The position numbers and the translations under genes were made by a program. A DNA stretch of 64,000 bases from IMG/VR virus record IMGVR_UViG_3300031746_000002, positions 62,001 through 126,000 of that record; one strand, 5' to 3'. The stretch is from a virus. Under the pieces are notes generated by a model. It was not told the origin of the DNA, ran no database searches, and was given only the letters and a program-made list of their open reading frames with translations. Positions 1 to 8,801 of the stretch are shown here, piece by piece. The stretch's first letter is position 1, and the number at the start of each line of letters is the position of its first letter.

Positions 1-1305
1 AGAAGTGGAATGCATTTAGATTTCTTTAAAAATAAACAAGACTCTTCAAAGATAGAATATTTGCATGAAAGATTACGACCAATACTTGAAGGAACATACG
101 GTATTTTATGTTACCAAGAACAAATGATGCAGATAGCACAACAATTAGCTGACTTTGATCTAGCTGAAACTAATGTACTACGAAAAGCAATTGTAAAAAC
201 AAGTAAAGAAGATATAGACAAGAATGAAAAACTTAGAGCTGAACTTAAAATAAGATTTTTAAAAGGTTGTGCAGATAACAAAATCAATAAAGATATTGCA
301 GAAAAGATATGGGAATTGATGGCTAAGTTTGCAGGTTATGCTTTTAATAAGGCTCACAGTGCGTCATATGCTATGGTAGGTTATCAATTAGCTTTTCTTA
401 AAACATATCATCCAAAAGAATTTTATGCTGCTGTATTAAACAATGACCAGTTTGATAACTATAGTGCTATAATACAAGAGATAAAAAATAATGGTATAGA
501 GATTGAGTCTGTAGATATAAGATACAGTGAAATTAATTTCTCTCTTAAGGATGGAAAAATATATTGGGCATTTTCAAAAATCAAAGGAGTGGGAGATAAA
601 GCAGCTGAAGCCATTATAGATGTAAGAAAATCTTACGAATTTAAAGGTATTAAAACATTTTTGAAAAGTCCTATGAACTGGCGAATAGTTAATAAAAGAG
701 TGGTAGAGTCTTTGATCAGTTGTGGTGCATTTGATTTTCAAACAAATTTTGGAGGTAATGTAAAACAACTATTAGAATTTTATAACATGTGGAACAAGGG
801 ACAAAAAAATAAATTTAAGAAAAGTGAAAAGAATGATCCAGACTTAGTGAAAAGAAAAATGAATGAAACTATGCAAGAAGTTGAAGAGTTAAAAACTGAA
901 GATTATAATATTACTGAGAAATCATTTATAGAATATAATTTATTAGGCACTAATTTAAAATATTCACCTTTTAGTTTGGGTGAAAGACCAGAAATAATAA
1001 AGCAGCTTGTTGATATTGGTATAAATGGTAGTTTTAAAGATGAGAAACAATTTTTCATTGTATCACCAATGTCGATACGAGAACAACGGGATAAAAAGAA
1101 ACGATTGATGGCTTTTGTAACATTTATGGATTTTATGGGTGAAGTTAAAAATGGTATTGTGTTTTCATCAAATTATAAATCTGGAGCATTAGAAATAGGT
1201 AATGTTTATTCTGTCTGTGGAGAGTTAAAAGAAAATAATTTCTTTGTTTCAAAAATAAAAACAGTAGAACATTTAGGAAAAAAAATGTCAGGAGAGGAGG
1301 ATTAG
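1..1305 (+). CDS. dnaE: DNA polymerase III alpha subunit (DnaE type), C-terminal part, 5' truncated by window
   Basis: Replicative family C DNA polymerase. The frame is open from base 1 (R-S-G-M-H-L-D-F-F), so the catalytic palm lies upstream of the window. The visible part has the conserved fingers-region stretches 'YGILCYQEQMMQIA' and 'FAGYAFNKAHSASYA', then 'YQLAFLKTYHPKEF'. A helix-hairpin-helix-like segment (GVGDKAAEAI) and a C-terminal OB-fold-like region follow, the usual DnaE order. The ATG at position 10 is only the first Met in the window. It heads the replication cluster, and the next gene starts 1 bp after its stop behind AGGAGAGGAGG. DnaE versus PolC cannot be settled from this end alone, but nothing PolC-specific is seen. 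Confidence 0.95.
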   Translation, partial: RSGMHLDFFKNKQDSSKIEYLHERLRPILEGTYGILCYQEQMMQIAQQLADFDLAETNVLRKAIVKTSKEDIDKNEKLRAELKIRFLKGCADNKINKDIAEKIWELMAKFAGYAFNKAHSASYAMVGYQLAFLKTYHPKEFYAAVLNNDQFDNYSAIIQEIKNNGIEIESVDIRYSEINFSLKDGKIYWAFSKIKGVGDKAAEAIIDVRKSYEFKGIKTFLKSPMNWRIVNKRVVESLISCGAFDFQTNFGGNVKQLLEFYNMWNKGQKNKFKKSEKNDPDLVKRKMNETMQEVEELKTEDYNITEKSFIEYNLLGTNLKYSPFSLGERPEIIKQLVDIGINGSFKDEKQFFIVSPMSIREQRDKKKRLMAFVTFMDFMGEVKNGIVFSSNYKSGALEIGNVYSVCGELKENNFFVSKIKTVEHLGKKMSGEED

Positions 1306-1306
1306 T

Positions 1307-1582
1307 ATGTTTAAGTATGAACTTGGGCAAAAAGCAAAGGACAAGATTTCAGGATTTGCAGGTATCATAGTGGCAAGGATAGAGTTTCTTAATGGGTGTA
1401 AAAGATATTCATTAGCTCCAGAAAAACTCAAAGATGAAAAACCAATTGATAGTGAATATTTTGATGAAGAACAAATAATTGTAAAAGCATTGAATAAAGC
1501 AAAAAAAGAAAAGGAAAAAGAAGGACCAGGTGGTCCATACAAAAAACCTAATGATGGATTAAAAGTAAAAGTAAAGTTTTAA
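1307..1582 (+). CDS. Small conserved phage protein, possibly KOW/SH3-like
   Basis: 91 residues. The N-terminus (Y-E-L-G-Q-K-A-K-D-K-I-S-G-F-A-G-I-I) has the look of small beta-barrel phage proteins that begin with a 'G-x-x-V/A-x-D-x-x-S/T-G-F-x-G-x-V' pattern. The C-terminus is lysine-rich with a PGGP turn. It follows dnaE by 1 bp and has a strong RBS, so it is co-transcribed with replication genes. Function unknown. Confidence 0.8.
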   Translation: MFKYELGQKAKDKISGFAGIIVARIEFLNGCKRYSLAPEKLKDEKPIDSEYFDEEQIIVKALNKAKKEKEKEGPGGPYKKPNDGLKVKVKF

Positions 1583-1591
1583 GGAGGAACA

Positions 1592-1990
1592 ATGGCAGAT
1601 CAGGAAAAAGCTACGGATAATACTATATTGGATAGGCTGCATATAATGTTAAATTATCAGAAACAAATTTATGCTGCTGATAATGTACTTAAGACTAAAA
1701 CTCATAATGATAGAGCACATTGGTTCTGTGGTGGTATCATTATGGAAGCTTCTGAAGTAATGGATAAAACAAAGTTTCGTCATTGGAAAGATGAAGAAGA
1801 AGCACCAATAGCTGAAGTCAAAAAAGAAATAATTGATTTGATACATTATGTTTTAGATTTATGTATTGAATTTGATATGACAGCTGAAGAAATATATGAA
1901 GTCTATGTAGCTAAAGCACAGAAAAATTTAAAGAGGTTTGAAATAGGTAAAAAAGCAGCAGATAAAATTGATGAGCAGACTAATAAATAA
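1592..1990 (+). CDS. All-alpha NTP pyrophosphatase, dUTPase/MazG-like
   Basis: 132 residues, predicted all-helical. The metal-binding signature is an E-A-S-E-V-M-D helix (around residue 52) followed by E-x-x-D-x-x-H-Y (K-K-E-I-I-D-L-I-H-Y-V), the E-x-x-E/D ... E-x-x-D arrangement of the MazG / dimeric dUTPase superfamily. Such phage enzymes hydrolyse dUTP or other non-canonical dNTPs to monophosphates and protect phage DNA from uracil. Its place between polymerase and SSB-like genes supports a nucleotide-pool role. dUTP specificity is inferred; MazG-type dCTP/dUTP activity is the alternative. Confidence 0.75.
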   Translation: MADQEKATDNTILDRLHIMLNYQKQIYAADNVLKTKTHNDRAHWFCGGIIMEASEVMDKTKFRHWKDEEEAPIAEVKKEIIDLIHYVLDLCIEFDMTAEEIYEVYVAKAQKNLKRFEIGKKAADKIDEQTNK

Positions 1991-2042
1991 TTATAAAAAA
2001 GCTTATTAATTATAATAAGTTAAATTCAAAAGGAGGAAGAGT

Positions 2043-2618
2043 ATGAAAATTCACGTGGACGAAGACAAGCCGGTAGTTCAAGAAGGACGTTACAAAGTAA
2101 GGTTCATTAAACACGAAGCAGGTATTCCAGGGCAGGGACCGGGAAGTTCAGGCACAAGGTTAACATTTCAGGTTTTATCCAAAGAGTTTAAAGGTGAAAC
2201 TGTAAATTGTATAATTTGGATGAAAAAAGATGATGATAATGAATATCATATACTTGAAAGGGAACCTGGCTATAAACTTCTGTTGGGATTAAATAAAGGT
2301 AAAGAAATTTCTGATATTAAATTCAAACCTCTTTATGATGAAGTTTATTGGGTTGAAGTAATTCACAAGCAGAACAAAGATGGTGATAGAACATTCGCCA
2401 ATGTTACTGAAATAGAACCATATGAAAAAGAAGAAGAGAAAGAAGAAAAACCAGAGAAAACAGAAAAAAAGAAATCATCTGATGATGATGATAAAGACAC
2501 TGAAGACAAAGATTTTAAAGATGATGACAAAGGGAAAGACAAAGACAAGTCTTCAAAAAAGAAAGGCAAAGAAGAGGAAATAGACGACAAAGAACTAGAC
2601 GATGGAGATGATGAATAA
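2043..2618 (+). CDS. SSB-like single-stranded DNA binding protein with acidic tail
   Basis: 191 residues. The first ~125 form a beta-rich domain (G-R-Y-K-V-R-F-I opening, G-x-x-L-T-F-Q-V, then D-E-V-Y-W-V-E-V), matching phage DUF669/OB-like ssDNA-binding proteins. The last ~65 residues are a low-complexity Asp/Glu/Lys tail ending in D-D-G-D-D-E. Acidic tails of SSBs recruit partner proteins. It precedes the recombination genes. Sequence identity to a named SSB is not obvious, so the function rests on architecture and position. Confidence 0.6.
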   Translation: MKIHVDEDKPVVQEGRYKVRFIKHEAGIPGQGPGSSGTRLTFQVLSKEFKGETVNCIIWMKKDDDNEYHILEREPGYKLLLGLNKGKEISDIKFKPLYDEVYWVEVIHKQNKDGDRTFANVTEIEPYEKEEEKEEKPEKTEKKKSSDDDDKDTEDKDFKDDDKGKDKDKSSKKKGKEEEIDDKELDDGDDE

Positions 2619-2650
2619 GGAATAAAGAACAAACGAATAGGGAGGATAAC

Positions 2651-3238
2651 ATGGCAGTTAAATATGATAAGAAGTGGTTAATGGACCAGTTGAAGTTAAG
2701 GGATATTGATTTTGATACAATAATAAAACCTCTCGACCACAAGAAATACCGAGAGGAAATAAAAGAATTCAGCATAGAACTAGATGAAGACCCATGTTCT
2801 GATTTACAAGCAGTACTAGCTAACTATGCCAAAATCGATGCATTCAATCAGCGGACATTAAAAATTAGTTCTATAGCAAGGCGGTCTTTAATGCGGAAAG
2901 AACACATGTTAAAGACTATAAATTCAGTAATTGAATTGGAACTATTTAAACTTCAATCAACTGACTCTGAGATTATAGAGCTATCATCTGCTGACAAAAG
3001 GAAAGCGATGGCTGAACAAAAGATACAAGACTTAAGGTTACTAGAGGATCAAATCACTACTGACCTTGTAGAAGCTAAGGCATTCATGCATGATATTGAT
3101 ATTAAGAAAGAAGCTATCGAGTCAAGTTATAATTCACTGAGTAGGCAACAGGCTTTGATAGAGGGTCCAATACTTGTAGTTGACCCAGGTAAATTAAAGT
3201 ATCATGTAGGAAAATCAGTGAAAGTAAATCCAGATTAA
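2651..3238 (+). CDS. Helical protein between SSB-like gene and recA; candidate recombination mediator
   Basis: 195 residues, mostly helical, with a long coiled-coil stretch (about 85-165) and a short C-terminal beta segment (P-I-L-V-V-D-P-G-K-L-K-Y). No family recognised. Position directly between the SSB-like gene and recA, with an 11 bp gap, suggests a loader or mediator role like T4 UvsY, but this is inference from neighbours only. Confidence 0.75.
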   Translation: MAVKYDKKWLMDQLKLRDIDFDTIIKPLDHKKYREEIKEFSIELDEDPCSDLQAVLANYAKIDAFNQRTLKISSIARRSLMRKEHMLKTINSVIELELFKLQSTDSEIIELSSADKRKAMAEQKIQDLRLLEDQITTDLVEAKAFMHDIDIKKEAIESSYNSLSRQQALIEGPILVVDPGKLKYHVGKSVKVNPD

Positions 3239-3249
3239 GGATTACTGTT

Positions 3250-4224
3250 ATGGAAAAGAAAAATATTAAGCAAGCAATTGAAGAAGTAAGAAAGTTTGGT
3301 GTTGATATTGGCAAAGCTTCTGATGGTTCCGCTGATGATAATATTAAAGTGATACCTACTGGTTCTTTGATGTTAGATATGGCAATAGGAACTGGTGGGT
3401 ATCCTTGCGGAACATTGATAGAAGTTTTTGGCCCAGAGTCTGGTGGTAAATCAACACTATCTTTGCTTGCAGTAAAACAATGCCAAAAAGCTGGTGGCAC
3501 TGCAGCGCTTTTAGATATAGAGAATTCATTTAATAAAAAATGGGCTAGATCATTAGGTGTTGATGTGGATAATCTTTGGAGAGCACAGCCTGATAATGCA
3601 GAAAAAACTTTGGACACTGCAATTAAACTTATTGATGGTGGTTTTGATTTAATTGTAATTGATAGTACTGCTGCATTAATACCCAAAGCAGAAGTAGAGG
3701 GTAATCTTGAAGATGCAACAATGGCACCGTTAGCTAGGGTTATGTCTAAAGGTTTACGAAAAATTGTTAATCGTATAAAAAGAACAGATGCAGTGCTTAT
3801 TTTTATAAATCAGATACGTGAAAAAGTAGGAACAATGTGGGGAAGTCCAGAAGATACACCGGGTGGAAGAGCATTAAAATTTTATAGTGCATTAAGAATA
3901 AGAGTGGCAAAAGTTTCAAGATCAGAAAGGCTTAATGAACTTAATGAACCAATGGGACATAGTGTTAAATTTAAAGTAGTAAAAAATAAAGTAGGACCAC
4001 CTTTACGAGAAGGAGAATTTTATCTCAGCTATACTAAAGGTGTTAAACGAAGTGAAGAAGTCTTTGCTCTTGGCATAAAGTTTGAAATCATTGGTTTTAC
4101 TGGTGGAAAAACTTATACATTTGAAGACTATAAATGGAATGGAAAAGAACAATGCAAAATGGCGTTAAAAGAAAGCAAAGAGCTAAGACAAAAAATAACT
4201 GCATTGATACTAAAAAAATTATAA
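3250..4224 (+). CDS. recA: RecA recombinase
   Basis: 324 residues, close to the usual core length. Walker A GPESGGKST is at residues 61-69. A D-I-E-N replaces the usual D-A-E-H at the catalytic glutamate, and Walker B is L-I-V-I-D-S. Loop L1 follows (V-E-G-N-L-E-D-A-T-M-A), then I-N-Q-I-R and the glycine-rich L2 (T-P-G-G-R-A-L). It catalyses ATP-dependent strand exchange and likely supports recombination-dependent replication with the SSB-like, SbcCD-like and RuvC-like products nearby. The start lies 11 bp after the previous stop with a modest AAGG RBS. The 3' end overlaps the NusG-like gene. Confidence 0.95.
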   Translation: MEKKNIKQAIEEVRKFGVDIGKASDGSADDNIKVIPTGSLMLDMAIGTGGYPCGTLIEVFGPESGGKSTLSLLAVKQCQKAGGTAALLDIENSFNKKWARSLGVDVDNLWRAQPDNAEKTLDTAIKLIDGGFDLIVIDSTAALIPKAEVEGNLEDATMAPLARVMSKGLRKIVNRIKRTDAVLIFINQIREKVGTMWGSPEDTPGGRALKFYSALRIRVAKVSRSERLNELNEPMGHSVKFKVVKNKVGPPLREGEFYLSYTKGVKRSEEVFALGIKFEIIGFTGGKTYTFEDYKWNGKEQCKMALKESKELRQKITALILKKL

Positions 4225-4742
4225 ACGAGAAGCATTGGTTTATACTGTATTATGCAGGCATAAGATTACATAAGCTGTTAATTTTGTTAAACAGATGTTT
4301 TGCTGATACTGAAGTTTGGTACCCTACATATACAATAAGGAAATATAATAATAGGAAATTAATCTATGAAACACGATATATTCCATTTTATCCAAACTAT
4401 CTTTTTATCTATACTAATCTTGAATTTGTTTTTTCAAACAAGATTACAGATGAAACTGCTAGAGTAAGATTTATAAAAAGTAACAATGCTTATTATTATC
4501 TTGATGATGAAGAAATTGGAATAATAAAAGAATTAGAAAAAGAACTTGCTGTTTCTAAAGATATAATTGAAGATGAATGTATTTTTAAAGAGGATGATGA
4601 AGTTAGAATAATTTCAGGACCGTTCGAAAATTGTAATGGTAGAATTTTAAAAATATCCAAAGAAAAAGTTATAGTACATATCGTAATATTTGGTAGAGAA
4701 ACAAAATTTGAAACTGAAGTTAAAGGTATAGTAAAATTATGA
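4152..4742 (+). CDS. NusG/RfaH-like transcription factor (NGN + KOW)
   Basis: An NGN-like domain (K-H-W-F-I-L-Y-Y ... Y-I-P-F-Y-P-N-Y-L-F-I-Y) is followed by a KOW motif (V-R-I-I-S-G-P-F-E-N-C-N-G-R-I). NusG paralogues bind RNA polymerase and increase processivity, so this may be a phage antiterminator. The start is uncertain: the only Met codons are at 4134 and 4152, both inside recA, giving a 73-91 bp overlap. 4152 is preferred because a weak GGAAAAGA precedes it. A non-ATG start near 4203-4212 would fit the domain edge better. It overlaps the next gene by 4 bp. Confidence 0.8.
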   Translation: MQNGVKRKQRAKTKNNCIDTKKIINEKHWFILYYAGIRLHKLLILLNRCFADTEVWYPTYTIRKYNNRKLIYETRYIPFYPNYLFIYTNLEFVFSNKITDETARVRFIKSNNAYYYLDDEEIGIIKELEKELAVSKDIIEDECIFKEDDEVRIISGPFENCNGRILKISKEKVIVHIVIFGRETKFETEVKGIVKL

Positions 4743-5749
4743 AGATCAAAAGTGTAAGATTAAAAAACTTTCAGGGTTATGAAGATACTAAAATAGAATT
4801 TGCACCAACATTCAATGTAATTATTGGTAGGAATGAAAGTGGAAAATCTAGTATTGTTAGAGCATTGAACTTTGTATTTTGTAATGAATGGTCAAAAGAT
4901 TTTGTTCGTAATGATGCAGATGAAACTCAAATCATAGTTACATTAGACTCAGGTATAAAGATCTTTAGAACTAAAGGTAATACTACTAATCGATGCACAA
5001 TTAAATATAATGATGATAAAAAAGATGTTTTTGAAAATTTTGGTACAACACTTCCTAAAAAAGTATCTGAAATACTTGAAGTCAATCCATTGAAATTAGA
5101 TGAACATACAGAAATCAATATGATTGTTGCTGGACAGCATGATGGATTATTCTTATTGCAAGAACCAGGAACACTGAAAGCAAAACTATTAGGCAAAATT
5201 TCTGGCTTACATTATATAGACTTTGCATTAAGAGACATTGCAAAGGATAAGAAAAATTTAATGATTGTTACACAGGAAAGAAATAATGAACTTCAACTCA
5301 TCTCCAAAGAATTAGAACAGTTTGAAGACATCAGTATTTATGAAAAACAATTGAGTTCTATAGAAAAGGATATAATATCATTACAAGATGACGAAACGAA
5401 GTTACAAAAATTATTAGATACAAATATACAATTAAAAGAATTGAATGTTAAAATAGCTAATTTAGCAGATGATGCTGAACGATATGATAAAATAAATTTT
5501 GAAGATTATGATAAATTAGAATTACTTATGAGAAAAATGGACATGTTAAATGTATCATTTCAAACTATTAATAATTTTGAAACTCAAATAGAAAATAAAA
5601 AGCAGCAGCTTAAAGATTTAAAAGAGGATATGGACAAAGTTGTAGAACAATATGTTTCATTATTAAAGACATCAAAGACTTGCCCAGTATGTTCAGCTGA
5701 AATTACAACAGGACAAGTTAAGAAAATAATAGAGGAAATCAATGTATAA
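4739..5749 (+). CDS. SbcC/Rad50-like ATPase, N-terminal half ending at a zinc hook
   Basis: 336 residues. It starts like Rad50/SbcC (K-I-K-S-V-R-L-K-N-F-Q-G-Y), with Walker A GRNESGKSS at residues 30-38 and a Q-loop region. A coiled coil runs from about 170 to 310, and a C-P-V-C zinc hook lies at 315-318, only 18 residues before the stop. There is no Walker B or signature motif; these are in the gene at 7279. The two products should form one nucleotide-binding unit and work with the SbcD-like nuclease in end processing. It overlaps the nuclease gene by 8 bp. Confidence 0.88.
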   Translation: MKIKSVRLKNFQGYEDTKIEFAPTFNVIIGRNESGKSSIVRALNFVFCNEWSKDFVRNDADETQIIVTLDSGIKIFRTKGNTTNRCTIKYNDDKKDVFENFGTTLPKKVSEILEVNPLKLDEHTEINMIVAGQHDGLFLLQEPGTLKAKLLGKISGLHYIDFALRDIAKDKKNLMIVTQERNNELQLISKELEQFEDISIYEKQLSSIEKDIISLQDDETKLQKLLDTNIQLKELNVKIANLADDAERYDKINFEDYDKLELLMRKMDMLNVSFQTINNFETQIENKKQQLKDLKEDMDKVVEQYVSLLKTSKTCPVCSAEITTGQVKKIIEEINV

Positions 5750-6695
5750 AATTTTATACTTTACAGATACTCATTTTTCTTATCAACGACCGAAATATCG
5801 TATTGATGATTTCTTAGAAACACAAATAAATAAATTACAGCAGATACAACAAATTATAAAAGATGAAAAGATCGAATTAGTAATTTTTGGCGGAGATATG
5901 TTTCATTCATATCAACCACATAATGTAATACTTGGTGAAGTGTTACATGGATTTTTAAAATTTGATAGGTTGATATTTACTATTATGGGCAATCATGACT
6001 TAATAGGATATAATCATAATGCATTACCGGAAACAGGATTAGGAGTTATGTGTAAAGCTGGTGTAGTACAATTGATAAAGCAGGAAACAAAATTTATACC
6101 AAAAAATAATCCAGAACTAACAATGTTTGCTATACATTATAGAAAACAGCAGGATTTATCAACGTATGATTTAAAACCAGAGAAAGATAAAGTGTATGGT
6201 ACAAAAATTATTGTTAGTCATGATATGATTACACCAACTGAACAAAAATATGAATCGATTTTAATTAAAGATGTAGCAAAAGTTACAAATGCAGATATTA
6301 TTTTATGTTCACATTATCATGGTTCATTCTTAGAAAAAGTAAATAATACTTGGTTTGTAAATCCAGGTGCATTAGTAAGACGAAAGATTACTGATGCTGA
6401 TCATAAACCACAAATTGCTATCATTGAAATTGATAAAAAAATTAAAATAGATTTTATATCATTAGTTACTAAAAAGAATAATGAAATTTTTAACATTGAA
6501 GCTATGGATAAAATTAAAACTAAAAAAGTTAACCTTGAAGATTTTATAACGTTGTTAAAAGAAACAAGAATAAAGGATACAGATATTGATAAGCATATAG
6601 ACAGATTAGGAGAGAAGCTGAAGATCAGCAAGGATATAATAAGTCTAGCAAAAGAACGAGTGCAGAAGGCTAGAATAACATTAGGGGGTGATTAA
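5742..6695 (+). CDS. SbcD/Mre11-like metallophosphoesterase nuclease
   Basis: 317 residues carrying all five phosphoesterase motifs: D-T-H (D9, H11), G-G-D-M-F (D52), G-N-H-D (83-86), V-S-H-D and C-S-H-Y-H-G. The protein binds two metal ions and should be the nuclease partner of the split Rad50-like ATPase flanking it. The C-terminal helical part (about 255-317) matches where Mre11 binds the Rad50 coil base. Phage homologues (T4 gp47, T5 D12) act in recombination and host DNA degradation. Confidence 0.92.
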   Translation: MYKILYFTDTHFSYQRPKYRIDDFLETQINKLQQIQQIIKDEKIELVIFGGDMFHSYQPHNVILGEVLHGFLKFDRLIFTIMGNHDLIGYNHNALPETGLGVMCKAGVVQLIKQETKFIPKNNPELTMFAIHYRKQQDLSTYDLKPEKDKVYGTKIIVSHDMITPTEQKYESILIKDVAKVTNADIILCSHYHGSFLEKVNNTWFVNPGALVRRKITDADHKPQIAIIEIDKKIKIDFISLVTKKNNEIFNIEAMDKIKTKKVNLEDFITLLKETRIKDTDIDKHIDRLGEKLKISKDIISLAKERVQKARITLGGD

Positions 6696-6995
6696 ATGAA
6701 ACTACCAGAATTAAAAAAAGGTGAAACATATGCGAAGGTAGAGATTATGCGAATTAATTCAGTGGGTTCTGATAATAATTCTTTTTCTGAAAAAGCTATA
6801 AAGTTTTGTGTTAAAAATTGGCGTAAAACTTTAGATCCCATAATGCGAGATAAAAATAAGAAAATAATTGGAAGAATTGTTAATGTAATATACGCTCCAG
6901 CTGACAAGGCACTTCAAGCAATTGCAATCATCAAAGAAAATAGAGTAAAAGAGCAAATGCCCGTTAATATCGAATTTGTGGACAAATTGCAATAA
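6696..6995 (+). CDS. Hypothetical protein inside the SbcCD-like cluster
   Basis: 99 residues, mixed alpha/beta, with a C-terminal hydrophobic beta stretch (I-V-N-V-I-Y-A-P). It begins at the base after the nuclease stop codon (TAAATG), so it is translationally coupled. No family recognised. Location suggests a DNA-recombination accessory. Confidence 0.75.
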   Translation: MKLPELKKGETYAKVEIMRINSVGSDNNSFSEKAIKFCVKNWRKTLDPIMRDKNKKIIGRIVNVIYAPADKALQAIAIIKENRVKEQMPVNIEFVDKLQ

Positions 6996-7025
6996 ATTTT
7001 CTTAGAAAGGGCTTATTAATTAAAT

Positions 7026-7286
7026 ATGGATAATAAATTATTAGAACTTAAATCAAAGATAGATAGCATCAAGGAAAAAGTTCAGCTGTTAAAAGGTCAG
7101 CAACAATCATTGGCAAACTCTAAAAAAGAATTGCTTGATATGTTAAAGCAGAAAGAAAACATTTCAAGTACTTCAGAATTACATGATAAAATTGCAGAGC
7201 TTGAAGCTGATATTAAATCTAAGCAGGCAAAGTTAAATAAAGCACTTTCATCAATAACAATATCCGCTGGAGAAGAAGATGAGTGA
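7026..7286 (+). CDS. Coiled-coil protein next to split Rad50 C-half
   Basis: 86 residues, almost entirely heptad-like coiled coil in two helices (about 3-42 and 50-76) joined by a Ser/Thr-rich turn, with an acidic end. It overlaps the Rad50-like C-half by 8 bp. It could be a separate piece of the Rad50 coil arm, since both halves have short coils, or an unrelated scaffold. No enzymatic motif. Confidence 0.8.
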   Translation: MDNKLLELKSKIDSIKEKVQLLKGQQQSLANSKKELLDMLKQKENISSTSELHDKIAELEADIKSKQAKLNKALSSITISAGEEDE

Positions 7287-7920
7287 GATTACCACAAATG
7301 ATATTATAAGAAAGTATAATAGTTATAAGTCTGAAATAGACCAACGTAAAGGACAGAAATTACAGTTGGAAAAAACTATTGAAAATCTAAAAAAATCTAT
7401 TGAAGAAGATGCAGGTCAAGAAAAGATACTTACAGATACAAATGCTTTTCTACAAGAATTAAATATACAGCGTAGAGAAACAACTGTAACTAGAATAGAA
7501 GATATTGTTACAGAAGCATTACAAGAAATTTTAAATAATGATAACATTAATTTCAAAATTATATTTGAAGCAAAACGTAGTGCAGTTAATACAGAGTTTA
7601 AAATTTTTAATAGTATTAACATGACTGAGTATGACATATTGACTTCACGTGGAGGCGCATTAGCTCATATAGTGAGTGTTGCTTTAAAAATAATCATTTC
7701 AAAATTATTAGGTTTAGAGCATTGTTTAATATTTGATGAGTCAGCAACATTTCTTGATGATGAAAATGTTGTAAGGTTTGCAGAATTTTTACAGAAAGTA
7801 AGTAAGCAACTTGATGTACAAATAATCTTTGTAACTCATATCAAACCAATTATTTCAGCAGCTGATAATGTTATTAAAATAAATTCAGTTAAGGGAAAAA
7901 GTTATGTCGAAGAGGACTAA
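7279..7920 (+). CDS. SbcC/Rad50-like ATPase, C-terminal half
   Basis: 213 residues. A coiled coil (about 10-65) leads into the lobe-II ATPase core. This has a signature-like T-S-R-G-G-A-L (122-128), Walker B H-C-L-I-F-D-E (148-154), a D-loop around 155-161 and the switch histidine in F-V-T-H (187). It lacks Walker A, which is encoded at 4739. Together the two genes give a complete ABC-type head split at the coil. It overlaps the RuvC-like gene by 17 bp. Confidence 0.85.
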   Translation: MSEITTNDIIRKYNSYKSEIDQRKGQKLQLEKTIENLKKSIEEDAGQEKILTDTNAFLQELNIQRRETTVTRIEDIVTEALQEILNNDNINFKIIFEAKRSAVNTEFKIFNSINMTEYDILTSRGGALAHIVSVALKIIISKLLGLEHCLIFDESATFLDDENVVRFAEFLQKVSKQLDVQIIFVTHIKPIISAADNVIKINSVKGKSYVEED

Positions 7921-8530
7921 GTTTACTCAAGAATATATTACAAACTATTTATCAAAAGTATTTATACCAGCAAACCATGATGAATTAATTGTTGGGTTAG
8001 ATATGTCATTAGGAGCTTTTGGTGTTTGTGCGGTTAATACAAAAAAAGATATGCAAATGAATCAGTTGATTAAAGTAAAAACTAGAGGCGCTGAAAGATT
8101 AGCAAACATTAGAAGTCAATTAAAAATAACATTGGAACAAAATAATATTAAATTTGCTGTAATTGAAAGTTATGCTTATGGTAAAAGTGTAGGTAGATTT
8201 TTTGAAATAGGGGAATTAGGCGGAGTTATTAAACATTTATTATTTATACGAAATATACCATATATACTTATATCTCCAATGACACTTAAGAAATGGATAA
8301 CTGGTAGTGTTAAGGGAGACAAATCAGCAATACTATTACAGATATATAAAAAATATAAAGTAGAACTTAATGATAATAATTTGGGCGATGCATTTGTATT
8401 GGCACAAATTGGATGTGCTTTAAATAGTTTAGCAATAGGAAATAGTTCTATAGATGACTATCCAAAATATCAACAAGAATGTATAAAATCATTTATAGAT
8501 AAAATAAAGGAGAGAGAAAATGGCAATTGA
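7904..8530 (+). CDS. RuvC-like Holliday junction resolvase
   Basis: 208 residues with an RNase H-like fold: first catalytic Asp in I-V-G-L-D-M-S-L-G (D33), Glu in V-I-E-S-Y-A-Y-G, and the C-terminal acidic pair in N-N-L-G-D-A-F-V-L-A. The layout matches phage RuvC-family resolvases that cleave branched DNA before packaging. It is coupled to the Rad50-like gene upstream. A transposase or other RNase H-fold nuclease is a less likely reading. Confidence 0.85.
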   Translation: MSKRTKFTQEYITNYLSKVFIPANHDELIVGLDMSLGAFGVCAVNTKKDMQMNQLIKVKTRGAERLANIRSQLKITLEQNNIKFAVIESYAYGKSVGRFFEIGELGGVIKHLLFIRNIPYILISPMTLKKWITGSVKGDKSAILLQIYKKYKVELNDNNLGDAFVLAQIGCALNSLAIGNSSIDDYPKYQQECIKSFIDKIKERENGN

Positions 8531-8801
8531 TATTAATAGTGAGATTAAGGAATCATCTGAGGACTCGTATGAGGGTCAATTTTCTACAATTACCACAGTT
8601 AAAGACAAAGATGGTAAAGAAATTCAAATGCCATCTTTAGTGAAATCATTTTTTGATGTATTTAAAAAATGGTTAGAAAAATATAAAGATAAGCGTGTAT
8701 GTATTAAGATTACAACTATTGAAGGTACCAATGATGAAACAAAAATAGAAAGTCATGATACAAAAGAAGAGAGTATAACAATAGAAGGGAAACCAGAATG
8801 A
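8520..8801 (+). CDS. Hypothetical small protein
   Basis: 93 residues, acidic, with one amphipathic helix (L-V-K-S-F-F-D-V-F-K-K-W-L) and a predicted beta strand (V-C-I-K-I-T-T-I). It overlaps its neighbours by 11 and 4 bp and has a GGAGAGA RBS. No family recognised. Confidence 0.7.
   Translation: MAIDINSEIKESSEDSYEGQFSTITTVKDKDGKEIQMPSLVKSFFDVFKKWLEKYKDKRVCIKITTIEGTNDETKIESHDTKEESITIEGKPE

Noticed and set aside
2447-2618. Minus-strand serine-rich frame opposite the SSB-like tail
   Set aside because: It is the complement of the low-complexity Asp/Lys/Glu codons and carries no RBS.
3114-3686. 190-codon open frame on the minus strand across recA
   Set aside because: It is the antisense shadow of recA and its neighbour, has no RBS, and every supported gene in the window is on the + strand.
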